This document shows positions 17,709 through 26,999 of a stretch of 64,000 nucleotides of DNA, in pieces (positions within the stretch are counted from its first letter, which is position 1; every line of letters starts with the position of its first letter). A program made the translations under genes and the position numbers. Source of the stretch: Phycisphaerae bacterium. Its GTDB lineage: Bacteria > Planctomycetota > Phycisphaerae > UBA1845 > Fen-1342. The notes beneath the pieces were generated by a model, which was given only the letters and a program-made list of their open reading frames with translations, did not search any database and was not told where the DNA came from. Where the stretch lies: NCBI GenBank assembly GCA_022072445.1, contig JAJVHV010000016.1:332627-396626 (forward strand), given 5' to 3'.

Positions 17709-19049
17709 TCAGCTTGTGGTCGCGGCCTCGCGCCGGTCAACGCAGGCGGCGATGGTCAGATCCCCGACAACGTTCACGGTGGTCCGACACATGTCGAGCA
17801 GGCGATCCACGCCGAGGATGATGCCGATGCCTTCCGCAGGCACGCCGACAGTCTGAAGGACGATCACGACCAGCGGGAGCGAGCCGCCGGGGACGCCGGC
17901 AGTGCCGATGCCAGCCAAAATGCAGAGCAGCGCGACAACCACCTGCTGGGTCAGCGTCAGATCGACGCCGAAGACCTGCGCCAGAAAGAGGACCGTGACA
18001 CCCTCGTACAGTGCAGTGCCGTTCTGGTTGGCGGTCGAGCCGACGGTGAGGACGAAGTTGCTGACGTGACGGTGCAGGCCGAGGCGCTCCTGCGCGACGC
18101 GGAGCGAGGTCGGCAACGTGGCATTCGACGAGGACGTGCCGAAGGCCGTCAGCATGGCGTCGCTGATCCGCGCGAAAAAGCGCAGCGGATGACTGCGGGC
18201 CGCGACAGCCAATAACAGCGAATACACGCCGAACATGTGCAGCGCCAGGCCGGCCACCACGGCGACGATGTAGCCTCCCAGCGTGCGAACGATGCCCAGG
18301 CCGAGTTCGGCGGTCAGGGCGAAGACCAGAGCGGCGACGGCGAGCGGCGCGAGGCGCATGGCCATGCCGATCATGGCCATCACGACGTCGTAGAGGCCCT
18401 GGAGCACGGCGACAAGCGGCGCGGTGCGCTGCGGCGCGAGCGCCAGTGCGATGCCGAACAGCAGCGCGAAGAACATGAACGCCAGCATGCCGCCGCCCGG
18501 CGAGCTGCCGTCGGCGGCGCCGACGACCTCCTGCGCGAGGTTTCTGGGGACGAGGTCGACGATGATCTGGCGGAGCGGTTTGGACGCGCGGGCCTGTTCG
18601 ACGGGTTTCAGTTGTCCGCCCGTGTAGCGCTCGCGCAGCTCGTGGCGGGTCTGCTCGGGGAGGATGCGGCCGGGTTGAAGTGTATTGACGACCGCCAGTC
18701 CGATGACGACGGAAATGGCCGAAAGGACCAGTGTGTAGACGATCGTCCAGGCGCCGATGCGGCCGAGCTTGCGCACGTCTCCTAGTTCCGCGATGCCGAG
18801 CACGAGCGCCGAGAACACCAGCGGCACAACCACCATGATGATCAGCCGCAGGAAGATCTCGCCGACGGGCTTGGCGAGATTGTCGATCCACCACAGCACC
18901 TCGGGTGCGAGTCTTCCGTCGGGGGCGCGCCGGGCCGCCGCGGAGCAGACCAGCCCAGCGGCGCCGCCGACCAGCAGGCCGATGAGAATCTGCCAGTGCA
19001 GCGGGAAGCGCCGCAACGTGGTTTCTTCGGACGGTGGTTCGGCCGGCAT
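17709..19049 (-). CDS. Dicarboxylate/amino acid:cation symporter (DAACS family)
   Basis: The product has 446 residues and is very hydrophobic, with about eight membrane helices and two re-entrant loops as in GltP, DctA and GltPh. Signature regions are the HP1 serines TAFGTSSSNATLPTSL, the cation/substrate loop STANQNGTALYEG, HP2 LAGIGTAGVPGGS, and TM8 LGVDRLLDMCRTTVNVVGD. It imports acidic amino acids or C4-dicarboxylates with Na+ or H+. The choice cannot be settled from sequence. A TATCCT hexamer lies just ahead of the ATG on the minus strand. A divergent MaoC gene lies on the other side. Confidence 0.92.
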   Translation of the reverse strand: MPAEPPSEETTLRRFPLHWQILIGLLVGGAAGLVCSAAARRAPDGRLAPEVLWWIDNLAKPVGEIFLRLIIMVVVPLVFSALVLGIAELGDVRKLGRIGAWTIVYTLVLSAISVVIGLAVVNTLQPGRILPEQTRHELRERYTGGQLKPVEQARASKPLRQIIVDLVPRNLAQEVVGAADGSSPGGGMLAFMFFALLFGIALALAPQRTAPLVAVLQGLYDVVMAMIGMAMRLAPLAVAALVFALTAELGLGIVRTLGGYIVAVVAGLALHMFGVYSLLLAVAARSHPLRFFARISDAMLTAFGTSSSNATLPTSLRVAQERLGLHRHVSNFVLTVGSTANQNGTALYEGVTVLFLAQVFGVDLTLTQQVVVALLCILAGIGTAGVPGGSLPLVVIVLQTVGVPAEGIGIILGVDRLLDMCRTTVNVVGDLTIAACVDRREAATTS

Positions 19050-19230
19050 GATGCGAGAGGATAGCGAGCGACGGCCGCCGCGACGAGACGGTCGGGGTCG
19101 AGCCGGCAGCGCTCATGTCGCACGGCGAAATGGTCGAAGCGCCACGTAGCGGGGTGTCGGTTCGAGGTAGCTACGGGGGGCGATCGGGGTGCGCGGCGAC
19201 CCGCGGCTCGTGCGGCGGGGCGCACCCGCG

Positions 19231-19236
19231 TATCAT
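19231..19236 (+). promoter_or_regulatory. -10-like TATCAT upstream of the MaoC-type gene
   Basis: TATCAT (5 of 6) lies 57 bases before the ATG at 19294 in the 244-base divergent region. No clear -35 was found. Confidence 0.3.
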
Positions 19237-19293
19237 CCTAGCGCCGGCGTGCACCGCGACGCGGGCGATGCGCGCGGCGTGGCGGGATCCGAC

Positions 19294-19734
19294 ATGAACG
19301 CTTCGCTCACCACGCGTGAGACGCTGGCCATCGGCGACAGCGGCTCGTTCACCAAGACCATCACCGAACAGGACGTGTTCGCCTTTGCTGGGGCATCGGG
19401 CGACTTCAACCCGCTGCACGTCGACGAGGAATACGCCCGCAGGACCGTGTTCGGCCAGCGCGTCGCGCACGGCATTCTGACGGCGGGCATCATCTCCGCG
19501 GTGCTGGGGGGCGATATTCCCGGGCTGGGGACGATCTTCGTCGAGATGCACATACGCTTTCTCAAACCAGTGCACCTGGGCGACACCGTGACGGCGACGG
19601 CGATCGTCACCGAGTTCATCAATCCCAAGCGCGTCCGGCTGCTGGTGGCCTGCGTGAATCAGCAGGGTGAGGACGTCGCGATCGGCCACGTCATCGTCAT
19701 CCCGCCGGCCGCGACCCGTTTGATCAGTGAATAA
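19294..19734 (+). CDS. MaoC-type (R)-enoyl-CoA hydratase domain protein
   Basis: The product has 146 residues from ATG 19294, where homology to the family begins; the in-frame extension to 19189 is rich in Arg, Gly and Pro and is not family-like. It is a single hot-dog domain with hydratase-2 motif GDFNPLHVDEEYA (catalytic Asp and His) and AHGILTAGIIS. Enzymes of this kind hydrate trans-2-enoyl-CoA to (R)-3-hydroxyacyl-CoA in beta-oxidation or polyhydroxyalkanoate supply. It stands alone, without a PHA or beta-oxidation gene nearby, so its pathway is open. Confidence 0.85.
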   Translation: MNASLTTRETLAIGDSGSFTKTITEQDVFAFAGASGDFNPLHVDEEYARRTVFGQRVAHGILTAGIISAVLGGDIPGLGTIFVEMHIRFLKPVHLGDTVTATAIVTEFINPKRVRLLVACVNQQGEDVAIGHVIVIPPAATRLISE

Positions 19735-20211
19735 GGTCGCACGCTGTGGGGGGGAAGAGGAGGGAGCAGGTCGACGACGACCGGGGGTACTCGGGCCGAA
19801 GGGGGGATGGCCGTCGCCGCCTGCTCCACACGCGTTGCGGTGTCTGGTCACCCGCAATCGGCGTGCCAGACATGCGAAATCGCGATCAGACCCCGAAAGT
19901 CGACTCGCCACCGCTACCGCGGGCCGGTGCGCCAACGGCCTCTGCCGGTCGGCCAGCCCCGCCCTGTGGTCTGAAACCCGCCGCGCAGGTCCCAAATCGT
20001 GTCGGATGGCGCGAGAAACGCTCATGCCGCGCGCGGGGACGCAACACGTCTGCCGGCTGCGCTGCGACAGGTGTTATGTGCCCTCTGTCCGGCCCAGGCA
20101 CTCGAATCGCGATTCTGACGCTCCCAGCACGAGTCGCCGTGAGGCAAACCGCGCAACGTTGCGCCAAAGCTCCGTGGCCCGCCGATTGCTACACGCCAGT
20201 AGGTGCAGGTA
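19735..20211. other. 477-base non-coding stretch ahead of the hydrogenase operon
   Basis: Frames here are Arg/Pro-rich and match nothing recognisable. It contains no hairpin terminator, no convincing promoter and no trace of the missing HypF acylphosphatase or YrdC domains in any forward frame. The hydrogenase promoter is expected here but could not be picked out. Confidence 0.5.
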
Positions 20212-21477
20212 ATGAATCCAGCCCAACCAACATCACGCCGCGGTGCGCGAAATGGCGACACTGCCCGCCCGCTCCCGCCGGACAGCGTGCTGGCGATGGG
20301 CGCCGAACTGAAGTCGACGTTCTGCATCGCGGGACGGCGGCGTGCTCCGGCGACCAGCGAGGTTTTCGGCGACCTGAAGGAACCGGCTGTCTTTCGGCGA
20401 TATTTCCGCGCCATCGCCGACGCGCTGGGCGGCGAATCGCCAGAACTGATCGTATGTGATCTGCATCCGGCGTATCTCTCGACGCGGCACGCGGAGCAGT
20501 TGGCGCGGGAGTGGTCGCGGCCGCTGCTGCGCGTGCAGCACCATCATGCACATGTACTAGCGCTGATGGCGGAGCGGGGTGTGGAATCGCGCGTGGTCGG
20601 CGTGGTGTGCGACGGCGTGGGTTACGGCTCGGACGGCAACGCGTGGGGCGGGGAAATCCTGCTGTGCACCCCCACCACATCCCAGCGCTGCGCGCACTTG
20701 CGCGAATTCCCGCTGCCCGGTGGCGACCTGGCCGCGATTCAGACCTGGCGGCCGGCCGTGGGGCTGCTGGCGGCGGCGCTGGGTTCCAGTTGGCACGCCT
20801 GGCTTGTGGAGCACGCCCCCGCGTGTGCCGCGCGGCTGGAGAGATGCGGCGCGGACATTCGACTGATCATGGCGCAACTCGCGCGGCGCGACACGCTCAT
20901 GCACACCAGCAGCCTGGGGCGCATTTTTGACGCGGTCGCATTTCTGACCGGGGTATGCGGCGAGAACCGGTGCGAAGCACAAGCCGCGATCGCACTAGAA
21001 ACCGCGGCCGAATCGCAGCCCACCGAAGTGCCACCGCTGGCGTACGTACTACGCGCAGCACCCCGTGTCGGCGACGCGACCGGTTCGGATACGGCGACCA
21101 TCGATCTGGGACCGATGGTGTTGGAGATCGCGCAGGCTGCGTCGCGGGGTGAGCCGTTCGACCGGCTTGCCGGCCAGTTCCACGAGACCGTCGCGCGAGC
21201 ACTGGCCGACGCGGCGATCGGGACGGCGCGGCGGCACCATGTGCCGACGGCGGCGCTGACGGGCGGGTCGTTCGTCAATCGCCGGTTGCGGACGCGCGTC
21301 GCCGCGCTGCTGGAGGCGGCGGGGCTGCGCGTCCTGACGCACGAGACGGTCTCGCCCGGCGACAGCGGGATTTCGCTGGGTCAGGCGTGGGCGGGACTGC
21401 ACTGGATGCGGCTCGCCCGGATCAAGGCGTGCGCGGGCGAGGATCGGGCGGCGCTGGCCGCCGCGCGTGGAGGATAG
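20212..21477 (+). CDS. hypF: HypF C-terminal (Kae1-like carbamoyltransferase) domain, N-terminal half absent
   Basis: The product has about 421 residues, against about 750 for full HypF. ATG 20212 is used; GTG 20203 is an alternative. The chain begins almost directly at the conserved entry to the Kae1-like domain (SVLAMGAELKSTFCIA) and continues with ICDLHP-like VCDLHPAYLSTRHA, VQHHHAHVLALMAE (metal-binding His), CDGVGYGSDGNAWGGE, MHTSSLGRIFDAVAFLTG, LTGGSFVNRRL and SPGDSGISLGQA. It lacks the acylphosphatase, zinc-finger and YrdC domains that make carbamoyl-AMP in HypF. HypF carbamoylates the C-terminal Cys of HypE as the source of the cyanide ligands. A separate N-terminal protein or another carbamoyl donor is needed if this one works. 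Confidence 0.88.
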   Translation: MNPAQPTSRRGARNGDTARPLPPDSVLAMGAELKSTFCIAGRRRAPATSEVFGDLKEPAVFRRYFRAIADALGGESPELIVCDLHPAYLSTRHAEQLAREWSRPLLRVQHHHAHVLALMAERGVESRVVGVVCDGVGYGSDGNAWGGEILLCTPTTSQRCAHLREFPLPGGDLAAIQTWRPAVGLLAAALGSSWHAWLVEHAPACAARLERCGADIRLIMAQLARRDTLMHTSSLGRIFDAVAFLTGVCGENRCEAQAAIALETAAESQPTEVPPLAYVLRAAPRVGDATGSDTATIDLGPMVLEIAQAASRGEPFDRLAGQFHETVARALADAAIGTARRHHVPTAALTGGSFVNRRLRTRVAALLEAAGLRVLTHETVSPGDSGISLGQAWAGLHWMRLARIKACAGEDRAALAAARGG

Positions 21478-21481
21478 GGTC

Positions 21482-21769
21482 ATGTGTCTGGCAGTGCCGG
21501 GTCAGATCGTGGAGGCGCGTGGCGACGAGGCGATCGCCGACCTCAATGGCAATCGCTTCCGGATCAGCACCGTGCTGACGCCGGACGTGGGGATCGGCGA
21601 CTGGGTGCTGGTCCACGCGGGATTTGCAATCAGCCCGATCGCGGAGCGTGACGCGCTGGAGACGTGGGAGTATCTGCGGGGCGAGGGCGTCGTGGAAGTG
21701 GACGTGACAGCGGACGCGGGCGAGCGCGTACCGGCGGCTCAGGAGAGTCAACCGGAGCACCTGCGATGA
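21482..21769 (+). CDS. hypC: Hydrogenase assembly chaperone HypC
   Basis: The product has 95 residues from ATG 21482, giving the invariant MCLAVPG start with the essential Cys2. An in-frame ATG five codons earlier would bury it. HypC binds HypD and the large-subunit precursor while the Fe(CN)2CO group is built and delivered. The central strand WVLVHAGFAISPI matches the family, and the acidic 25-residue tail is longer than usual. It lies 4 bases after hypF and overlaps hypD by 4 bases. Confidence 0.95.
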   Translation: MCLAVPGQIVEARGDEAIADLNGNRFRISTVLTPDVGIGDWVLVHAGFAISPIAERDALETWEYLRGEGVVEVDVTADAGERVPAAQESQPEHLR

Positions 21770-22929
21770 AAGCGCCCGAGACAGCCGAGCGTGGCGCGAC
21801 CGCGGGGAGCGATGCGCGGCTGACCGCCGACATCGCCGAGGTTCAGCGGCTCTGCGGCGCGCTGGGGCGTCGCGTTCAGATCATGGAGGTGTGCGGCACG
21901 CACACGGTGTCGATCTTCCGCACGGGGATTCGCGCGCTGCTGCCGGCGAATCTGCGGTTGATCAGCGGGCCGGGCTGCCCGGTGTGCGTGACGGCGCAGC
22001 GCTACATCGACGCGGCCCTGGAGCTGGCCTGCCGGCCCAATGTGACCATCGCGACGTATGGCGACATGCTGCGCGTGCCGGGCCGTCGCGGCAGCCTGGA
22101 GCAGGTTCGCGCGGGGGGCGCCGACGTGCGAGTGGTGAGCAGCAGCATGACGGCCATCGACCTGGCGGAGCGGCTCGCGCCGCGCGAAGTGGTGTTTCTG
22201 GGCGTGGGGTTTGAGACCACGGCACCGGCGACGGCGGCGGCGGTCATGCTTGCGGAGCGGCACGAACTGGTGAATTTCAGCGTGCTGGCGGCGCACAAGC
22301 TGGTCGTGCCCGCCATGCAGGCGCTGCTGAGCGCCGACGCCGCGACCCGCGACCCGCGGACGCCGCGCGGCATCGACGGGTTTCTCTGCCCCGGACACGT
22401 CAGCGTGATCATCGGCGCGAGCGCGTATGAGCCGATCGTCCGCGAGCACCGCGTGCCGTGCGTCATCGCCGGCTTCGAGCCGGCACAAATCTGGCGCGGC
22501 CTGGCGCAGCTCATGCGCCAGATCGCCGGCGGCGAGCCGCGCGTCGAGAACGTCTATCCGGCGGTGGTGAGCGAGCACGGGAACCGCTATGCGCAGGGTG
22601 TCTTGCGGCGCGTGTTCGAGGTGGCCGACGCCGCGTGGCGCGAGCTGGGCGTCATTCCGCGCAGCGGGCTTGAGCTTGCGCCGCGCTACCAGCGCTTCGA
22701 CGCCGTGCGTCGGTTTGAGATCACGCTCGGCGCCGACGAGGACCACCCAGCGTGTCTGTGCGGCCAGGTCATCCAGGGCCGCGTCGAGCCGCCCGAGTGC
22801 GGGCTGTTCGGCGACGGCTGCACGCCGCTGCACCCGATCGGCCCGTGCATGGTGAGCAGCGAGGGGACGTGCGCGGCGTGGTATCGCTACGGGGCGCGGG
22901 GCGCGGCGGCCACGGGGAGGAGATCATGA
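21766..22929 (+). CDS. hypD: Hydrogenase formation protein HypD
   Basis: The product has 387 residues from ATG 21766 (overlapping the hypC stop). HypD carries a [4Fe-4S] cluster and assembles the Fe(CN)2CO unit with HypC and HypE. Visible family motifs are MEVCGTHTVSIFRTGIR (redox/iron Cys), SGPGCPVCVT, VGFETTAPATA, CPGHVSVIIG, and the C-terminal cysteine set in HPACLCGQVIQGRVEPPECG and FGDGCTPLHPIGPCMVSSEG. Length and motif order are normal. Confidence 0.96.
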   Translation: MKAPETAERGATAGSDARLTADIAEVQRLCGALGRRVQIMEVCGTHTVSIFRTGIRALLPANLRLISGPGCPVCVTAQRYIDAALELACRPNVTIATYGDMLRVPGRRGSLEQVRAGGADVRVVSSSMTAIDLAERLAPREVVFLGVGFETTAPATAAAVMLAERHELVNFSVLAAHKLVVPAMQALLSADAATRDPRTPRGIDGFLCPGHVSVIIGASAYEPIVREHRVPCVIAGFEPAQIWRGLAQLMRQIAGGEPRVENVYPAVVSEHGNRYAQGVLRRVFEVADAAWRELGVIPRSGLELAPRYQRFDAVRRFEITLGADEDHPACLCGQVIQGRVEPPECGLFGDGCTPLHPIGPCMVSSEGTCAAWYRYGARGAAATGRRS

Positions 22930-24134
22930 GCGGCCCCTCATCAGCGGCGAAGCAGGCCGGGCGGGCAGCTTCTCCGGCGGCGTGTGACGCATCGGCGGCC
23001 CTGGCCGCGCTGGCGGCGGAGCCGGGCGCGGAGCCGCGGATCGTGATGGCGCATGGCGGCGGCGGGGAGCTGATGCAGCGGCTGATTCGCGACTGCGTCA
23101 TGCCGATCCTAGGCGAAGCGGGCACGCAGCGCGGCAACCGGCTGGCGGCCGAGGCCGCCGCGATGAATGACGCGGCGATCATCCCCTGGAGCGGACCCGA
23201 CGTGGTCTTCACGACCGACTCGTTCGTCGTGACGCCACTCGAATTCCCCGGCGGCGATATCGGTCGGCTGGCAGTCTGCGGGACGGTGAACGACTTGAGC
23301 GTCATGGGCGCCGAACCGGTCGCGCTCAGCCTGGGTCTGATCCTGGAAGAGGGACTGCCGTTGCGCGTGCTGGAGCGCGTGCTGCGGTCCATTGCCACCG
23401 CCGCCGGCGAAGCTGGCGTCGCCATCGTGACGGGCGACACGAAGGTGGTCGAGCGGCGCGGCGTGCGGAGCGTGAGCGATGCGCCCGGGATGATGATCAA
23501 CACGGCGGGGATCGGCCGGAGACTTGGCGGTGCGAGGCCCGATGCGCGCCTGATTCGCGTGGGCGACCGGGTTCTCATCAATGGTCCGATCGGAGAACAC
23601 GGGCTGGCCGTGCTCTCCGTCCGGCAGGGGCTGGAATTCGAAACGCCCATCACCACCGACGCTGCCCCGCTGAACGGATTGATATCGGCGATCTGGTCGG
23701 CGGCGGAGGAACGCGCCGGTTGCGCCGACCCGCGCAGCGCGCCGCGGTCTGGCGCAGGTCCGATTCGCTTCATGCGCGACGCAACGCGTGGCGGCGTGGC
23801 CGGCGTACTGGCCGATATTTGCGACGCCAGCGGGCTAAGCCTCCAAATCAGCGAGCGCAGCGTGCCGGTTTCGCCCGCCGTCCGGCACGCGTCCGAAATG
23901 CTGGGGCTCGATCCGCTCACAATCGCCAATGAGGGGCGACTGGTGGCGGTCGTGGCGCCGGAGGCGTGCGAAGCGGTGCTGGAAACAATGCGGCGGCATT
24001 CGCTCGGTCGGCACGCGGCGTGCATGGGAATCATCACGGAGAGTCAGCCGCCGCTGGCGGAGCTGATCACCCAGGGCGGCGGCCGTCGGATCATCCAGCG
24101 ACCGTACGGCGAAGACCTGCCGCGAATCTGCTGA
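22926..24134 (+). CDS. hypE: Hydrogenase expression/formation protein HypE
   Basis: The product has 402 residues from ATG 22926, behind GGGGAGGAG and overlapping the hypD stop. HypE is a PurM-like enzyme that dehydrates its own C-terminal thiocarboxamide to thiocyanate, the cyanide donor. The chain ends PRIC, so the essential terminal Cys is present. Other motifs are AHGGGGELMQRLI, FTTDSFVVTPLEFPGGDIGRLAV, GTVNDLSVMGAEP, VTGDTKVVERR and MRDATRGGVAG. The N-terminal 38 residues (Ala/Ser-rich) are longer than usual. The intact Cys means an active carbamoyl-transfer partner is still expected, which bears on the truncated HypF. Confidence 0.96.
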   Translation: MSGPSSAAKQAGRAASPAACDASAALAALAAEPGAEPRIVMAHGGGGELMQRLIRDCVMPILGEAGTQRGNRLAAEAAAMNDAAIIPWSGPDVVFTTDSFVVTPLEFPGGDIGRLAVCGTVNDLSVMGAEPVALSLGLILEEGLPLRVLERVLRSIATAAGEAGVAIVTGDTKVVERRGVRSVSDAPGMMINTAGIGRRLGGARPDARLIRVGDRVLINGPIGEHGLAVLSVRQGLEFETPITTDAAPLNGLISAIWSAAEERAGCADPRSAPRSGAGPIRFMRDATRGGVAGVLADICDASGLSLQISERSVPVSPAVRHASEMLGLDPLTIANEGRLVAVVAPEACEAVLETMRRHSLGRHAACMGIITESQPPLAELITQGGGRRIIQRPYGEDLPRIC

Positions 24135-24189
24135 CGCGAGCTGGAAGCGGGTGGCGCGGACGCGGCTCTCCCGAAGAAGGGAGCAGCTG

Positions 24190-25275
24190 ATGCTAGACGG
24201 AATAATCTCACACCAAGAGCTGCTGCGGCGGATCGACGCCTTGCGCGTCGAGCGGCGGCTGATCGGTCCGGTGGCCCGGGTTGAGCCGGAGTGCATGCCG
24301 CCGGTGCGCTACTTCTACCAGCCGGTGGAGCGTGCCGACGAGTTGGCGCTCGACTTCACGTATTGCGTGCAGTCGCCCAAGGCGGTGCTGCTGCCGCCGG
24401 CCGAGCCGCTGCTGCGCTTCGACCGCGAGAGCGGTAAGTTTCGGGCCGGGCCGGTGATCGATCACACGCCGACGGCGCTGATCGGCGTTCATCCGTGCGA
24501 CGTTCATGCGATCGAGTTGCTCGACGCCGTGTTTTCCAACGGCAACGCCGACGGGCACTATCTGGCGCGCCGACGGAGCTTGTTCATCGTCGCGGTCGAT
24601 TGTCCGGAGCCGTGCACGGAAGGCGTGTTCTGCCGCGACATGGAGACGCACGAGACGGATCGCGGCTTCGACGTGATTCTCTACCGGCTGGACGCCGACC
24701 GGCGGTACGGCGTGGTCTTCGCGAGCGACGCGGGCCGCGCCTGGCTGAATCCCAGTCTGTCGTCCGGCGGGATGCGCACGCCGAACTCGGACGACGAGCG
24801 GACGTTCATCCGCTACCGGCAGAACAAGGAACGTGCGTTTGAGCCACGGCTGCCGATGCCACGGCGCGAGCTGCCGGAGATGATGGCGCGCTCGTACGAT
24901 TCGCTGCTGTGGGAGGCCACGGCGCAGCGCTGCTATTCGTGCGGGAGCTGCAATCTGGCCTGCCCGACCTGCTACTGTTTCGACATTCGCGACGAGAACG
25001 AGTTGAACGGCGGGGGCTGCCGGCTGCGCGAGTGGGACGCGTGCATGGCGCGCGACTTCGCGCTGGTCGCCGGCGGGCACAATTTCCGGGCGAAGCCGGG
25101 CCAGCGGCTGCGCCACCGGCTTTATCGCAAGGCCGCGTGGATCGAGGCGCAGACCGGCCTGCACGGCTGCGTCGGCTGCGCGCGGTGCGACCGGGCGTGC
25201 ACGGCGAAGATCAGCATCGTCGAAATGCTCGGGCAACTGGCCGAGGAGGTGCAACATGCGGGCACGCGACCCTGA
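24190..25275 (+). CDS. hydB: [NiFe]-hydrogenase iron-sulfur subunit beta (HydB/sulfhydrogenase type)
   Basis: The product has 361 residues from ATG 24190 behind GGGAGC. It matches the beta subunit of group 3b cytosolic bidirectional hydrogenases and sulfhydrogenases. The N-terminal two thirds include IGVHPCDVHAIELLD and DCPEPC. Two [4Fe-4S] binding sets follow: CYSCGSCNLACPTCYC (about residues 253-268) and CVGCARCDRACTAKI (about 331-345). It passes electrons between the flavin subunit HydG and the small subunit HydD. It overlaps hydG by 20 bases. Confidence 0.9.
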   Translation: MLDGIISHQELLRRIDALRVERRLIGPVARVEPECMPPVRYFYQPVERADELALDFTYCVQSPKAVLLPPAEPLLRFDRESGKFRAGPVIDHTPTALIGVHPCDVHAIELLDAVFSNGNADGHYLARRRSLFIVAVDCPEPCTEGVFCRDMETHETDRGFDVILYRLDADRRYGVVFASDAGRAWLNPSLSSGGMRTPNSDDERTFIRYRQNKERAFEPRLPMPRRELPEMMARSYDSLLWEATAQRCYSCGSCNLACPTCYCFDIRDENELNGGGCRLREWDACMARDFALVAGGHNFRAKPGQRLRHRLYRKAAWIEAQTGLHGCVGCARCDRACTAKISIVEMLGQLAEEVQHAGTRP

Positions 25276-26131
25276 GACGCGACGGCCGGCCGACACCACC
25301 GACTTTCCGTACAGCATCTATCTTCCCGAAGCGGCGCGTGTGCTGAACGTCAACCCGATGACCGAACTCGACTCGCTGTTCGAGCTCGAGCTCGAGAGTG
25401 GGCGGGCGCTCGGCCACGCGCCCGGACAGTTCGTCCAGGTCTCGGTCTTCGGCTTCGGCGAGTGCCCGATCTCGATTTCCTCCTCGCCGACGCGCGGACC
25501 GCGCTTCGAGCTCAGCATCCGCCGCGTGGGCGAGGTCACCAACGCCCTGCACCGGCTGCGCTCCGGCGACTCCGTCGGAATTCGCGGCCCGCTGGGCCAC
25601 GGCTTCGACGTGCGCGAGCTGCACGGGCACGACATGCTCGTCATCGCCGGCGGCTGCGCGCTGGCCCCGGCGCGCTCGCTCATTCAGTACGTTCTCGATG
25701 AGCGGCAGCGGTTCGGCAGCTTTCACGTGCTTTACGGGGCGCGCTCGCCCAACGAGCTGCTCTTCCGCGACGAACTGGCGCGCTGGGGCCAGCGCGACGA
25801 CGTGCACTGCCACGTCATCGTCGACCACGCCGATGAATCCTGGCGCGGTCGCGCCGGCGTGGTCACCAAGCTCTTCGACGAACTGCCCGAGCTGGACCGC
25901 GAACGCACCATGGTCGCCGTCATCGGTCCGCCCATCATGTTCCGATTCGTCATGCTCGAAGTGCTGGCGCTGGGCATCCCGCAGAATCACGTGTACTGCT
26001 CGATCGAGCGGCGGATGAAGTGCGGCATCGGCAAGTGCGGGCACTGCCAGGCTAACGACGTGTACGTTTGCATGGAGGGTCCGGTTTTCAAGTATGGGCG
26101 CCTCAAGGCGCTCAGGGAGGCGATCGAATGA
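25256..26131 (+). CDS. hydG: [NiFe]-hydrogenase FAD/NAD(P)-binding subunit gamma
   Basis: The product has 291 residues, ATG 25256 behind GAGGAGG inside the end of hydB. It is a ferredoxin-NADP+ reductase-like diaphorase subunit: FAD-binding beta barrel (APGQFVQVS, then ISISSSP), the NAD(P)-binding fold (VIAGGCALAPARSLIQ), and a C-terminal [2Fe-2S] cysteine set in MKCGIGKCGHC...CMEGPVF. It links hydrogen oxidation or evolution to NAD(P)(H), the defining trait of group 3b. Cofactor preference (NAD or NADP) cannot be judged by eye. Confidence 0.92.
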   Translation: MRARDPETRRPADTTDFPYSIYLPEAARVLNVNPMTELDSLFELELESGRALGHAPGQFVQVSVFGFGECPISISSSPTRGPRFELSIRRVGEVTNALHRLRSGDSVGIRGPLGHGFDVRELHGHDMLVIAGGCALAPARSLIQYVLDERQRFGSFHVLYGARSPNELLFRDELARWGQRDDVHCHVIVDHADESWRGRAGVVTKLFDELPELDRERTMVAVIGPPIMFRFVMLEVLALGIPQNHVYCSIERRMKCGIGKCGHCQANDVYVCMEGPVFKYGRLKALREAIE

Positions 26132-26949
26132 TCCCGGTCTTCGATACCTCGTGCCCCGTGGCGGGGCGTAGTGGCGAGCCGGTCGGGGCGAAACTCGCCG
26201 CCGGCACGCGGCCGCGCATCGCCATCTTCAGCCTGACGGGCTGCGAAGGCTGCTCGCTGGCGATCCTCGAGCTGGAGAACGAGCTGCTCGACGTGCTGGG
26301 CGCCGTGGACATCGTCAACTTCCGCGAGGGCATGAGCGAGCGCGACTGGAACATCGACATCGGCTTTGTCGACGGCGCCGTCTCGACGCCGCACGACGAG
26401 GCCCAACTGCGCCGGCTGCGCGAGTGCTGCAAGACGCTGGTGGCCATCGGGTCGTGCGCCTGCCTGGGCGGCGTGAACACGCTCAAGAACGCGCAGCCCC
26501 AGAACGAGTATCGCGGGTACGTCTATGGCGAGGCGGCGCGGCACTTCCCGACGGCCGACGCACGGCCGCTCTCGGCGTTCGTGCCGATCGATCACGAGCT
26601 GCCGGGCTGTCCGCTGGTGCGCGAGGAGTTCCTGCGGTTCGTCAAGTGTCTGCTGGGAGGCCGTCCGTTCCGCCTGCCCTCGTACCCGGTGTGCGTGGAG
26701 TGCAAGCGGCGCGGCAACCTGTGCAGCTACGAGCGCGGGCAGATCTGCCTGGGCCCGCTGACGCGCGGCGGCTGCGACGCCATCTGTCCGTCGTACGGCC
26801 GGGCGTGCGACGGCTGCCGGGGCGTGGTCAGCAATGAGGCTTTGAAGGCCTTCGGCCGCAACATGCGGACGCAATACGACGTTTCGCTCAGCGACGTGCT
26901 CGAGCGGCTGCGGCTGTTCGGGGCGTTTCAGGAGTCAGCGCTGCCCTGA
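26128..26949 (+). CDS. hydD: [NiFe]-hydrogenase small subunit delta
   Basis: The product has 273 residues, ATG 26128 overlapping the hydG stop. It is the cytosolic small subunit carrying three iron-sulfur clusters. The proximal cluster set is SLTGCEGCSLAI (about residue 40), GSCACLGGV (about 115) and PGCPLV (about 158). The C-terminal cysteines are in YPVCVECKRRGNLC, GQICLGPLTRGGCDAICPSY and RACDGCRG. There is no Tat signal, in keeping with a cytoplasmic enzyme. hydA follows after 50 bases. Confidence 0.93.
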   Translation: MIPVFDTSCPVAGRSGEPVGAKLAAGTRPRIAIFSLTGCEGCSLAILELENELLDVLGAVDIVNFREGMSERDWNIDIGFVDGAVSTPHDEAQLRRLRECCKTLVAIGSCACLGGVNTLKNAQPQNEYRGYVYGEAARHFPTADARPLSAFVPIDHELPGCPLVREEFLRFVKCLLGGRPFRLPSYPVCVECKRRGNLCSYERGQICLGPLTRGGCDAICPSYGRACDGCRGVVSNEALKAFGRNMRTQYDVSLSDVLERLRLFGAFQESALP

Positions 26950-26999
26950 AGGGGTGCCGCGCCGCCGGCTGCGGGCGGCGCGCGAGTCGGAGAGTTGTC

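Noticed and set aside
19735..20211. Possible remnant of the HypF N-terminal half
   Set aside because: No acylphosphatase, CXXC zinc-finger spacing or YrdC motif appears in any forward frame.
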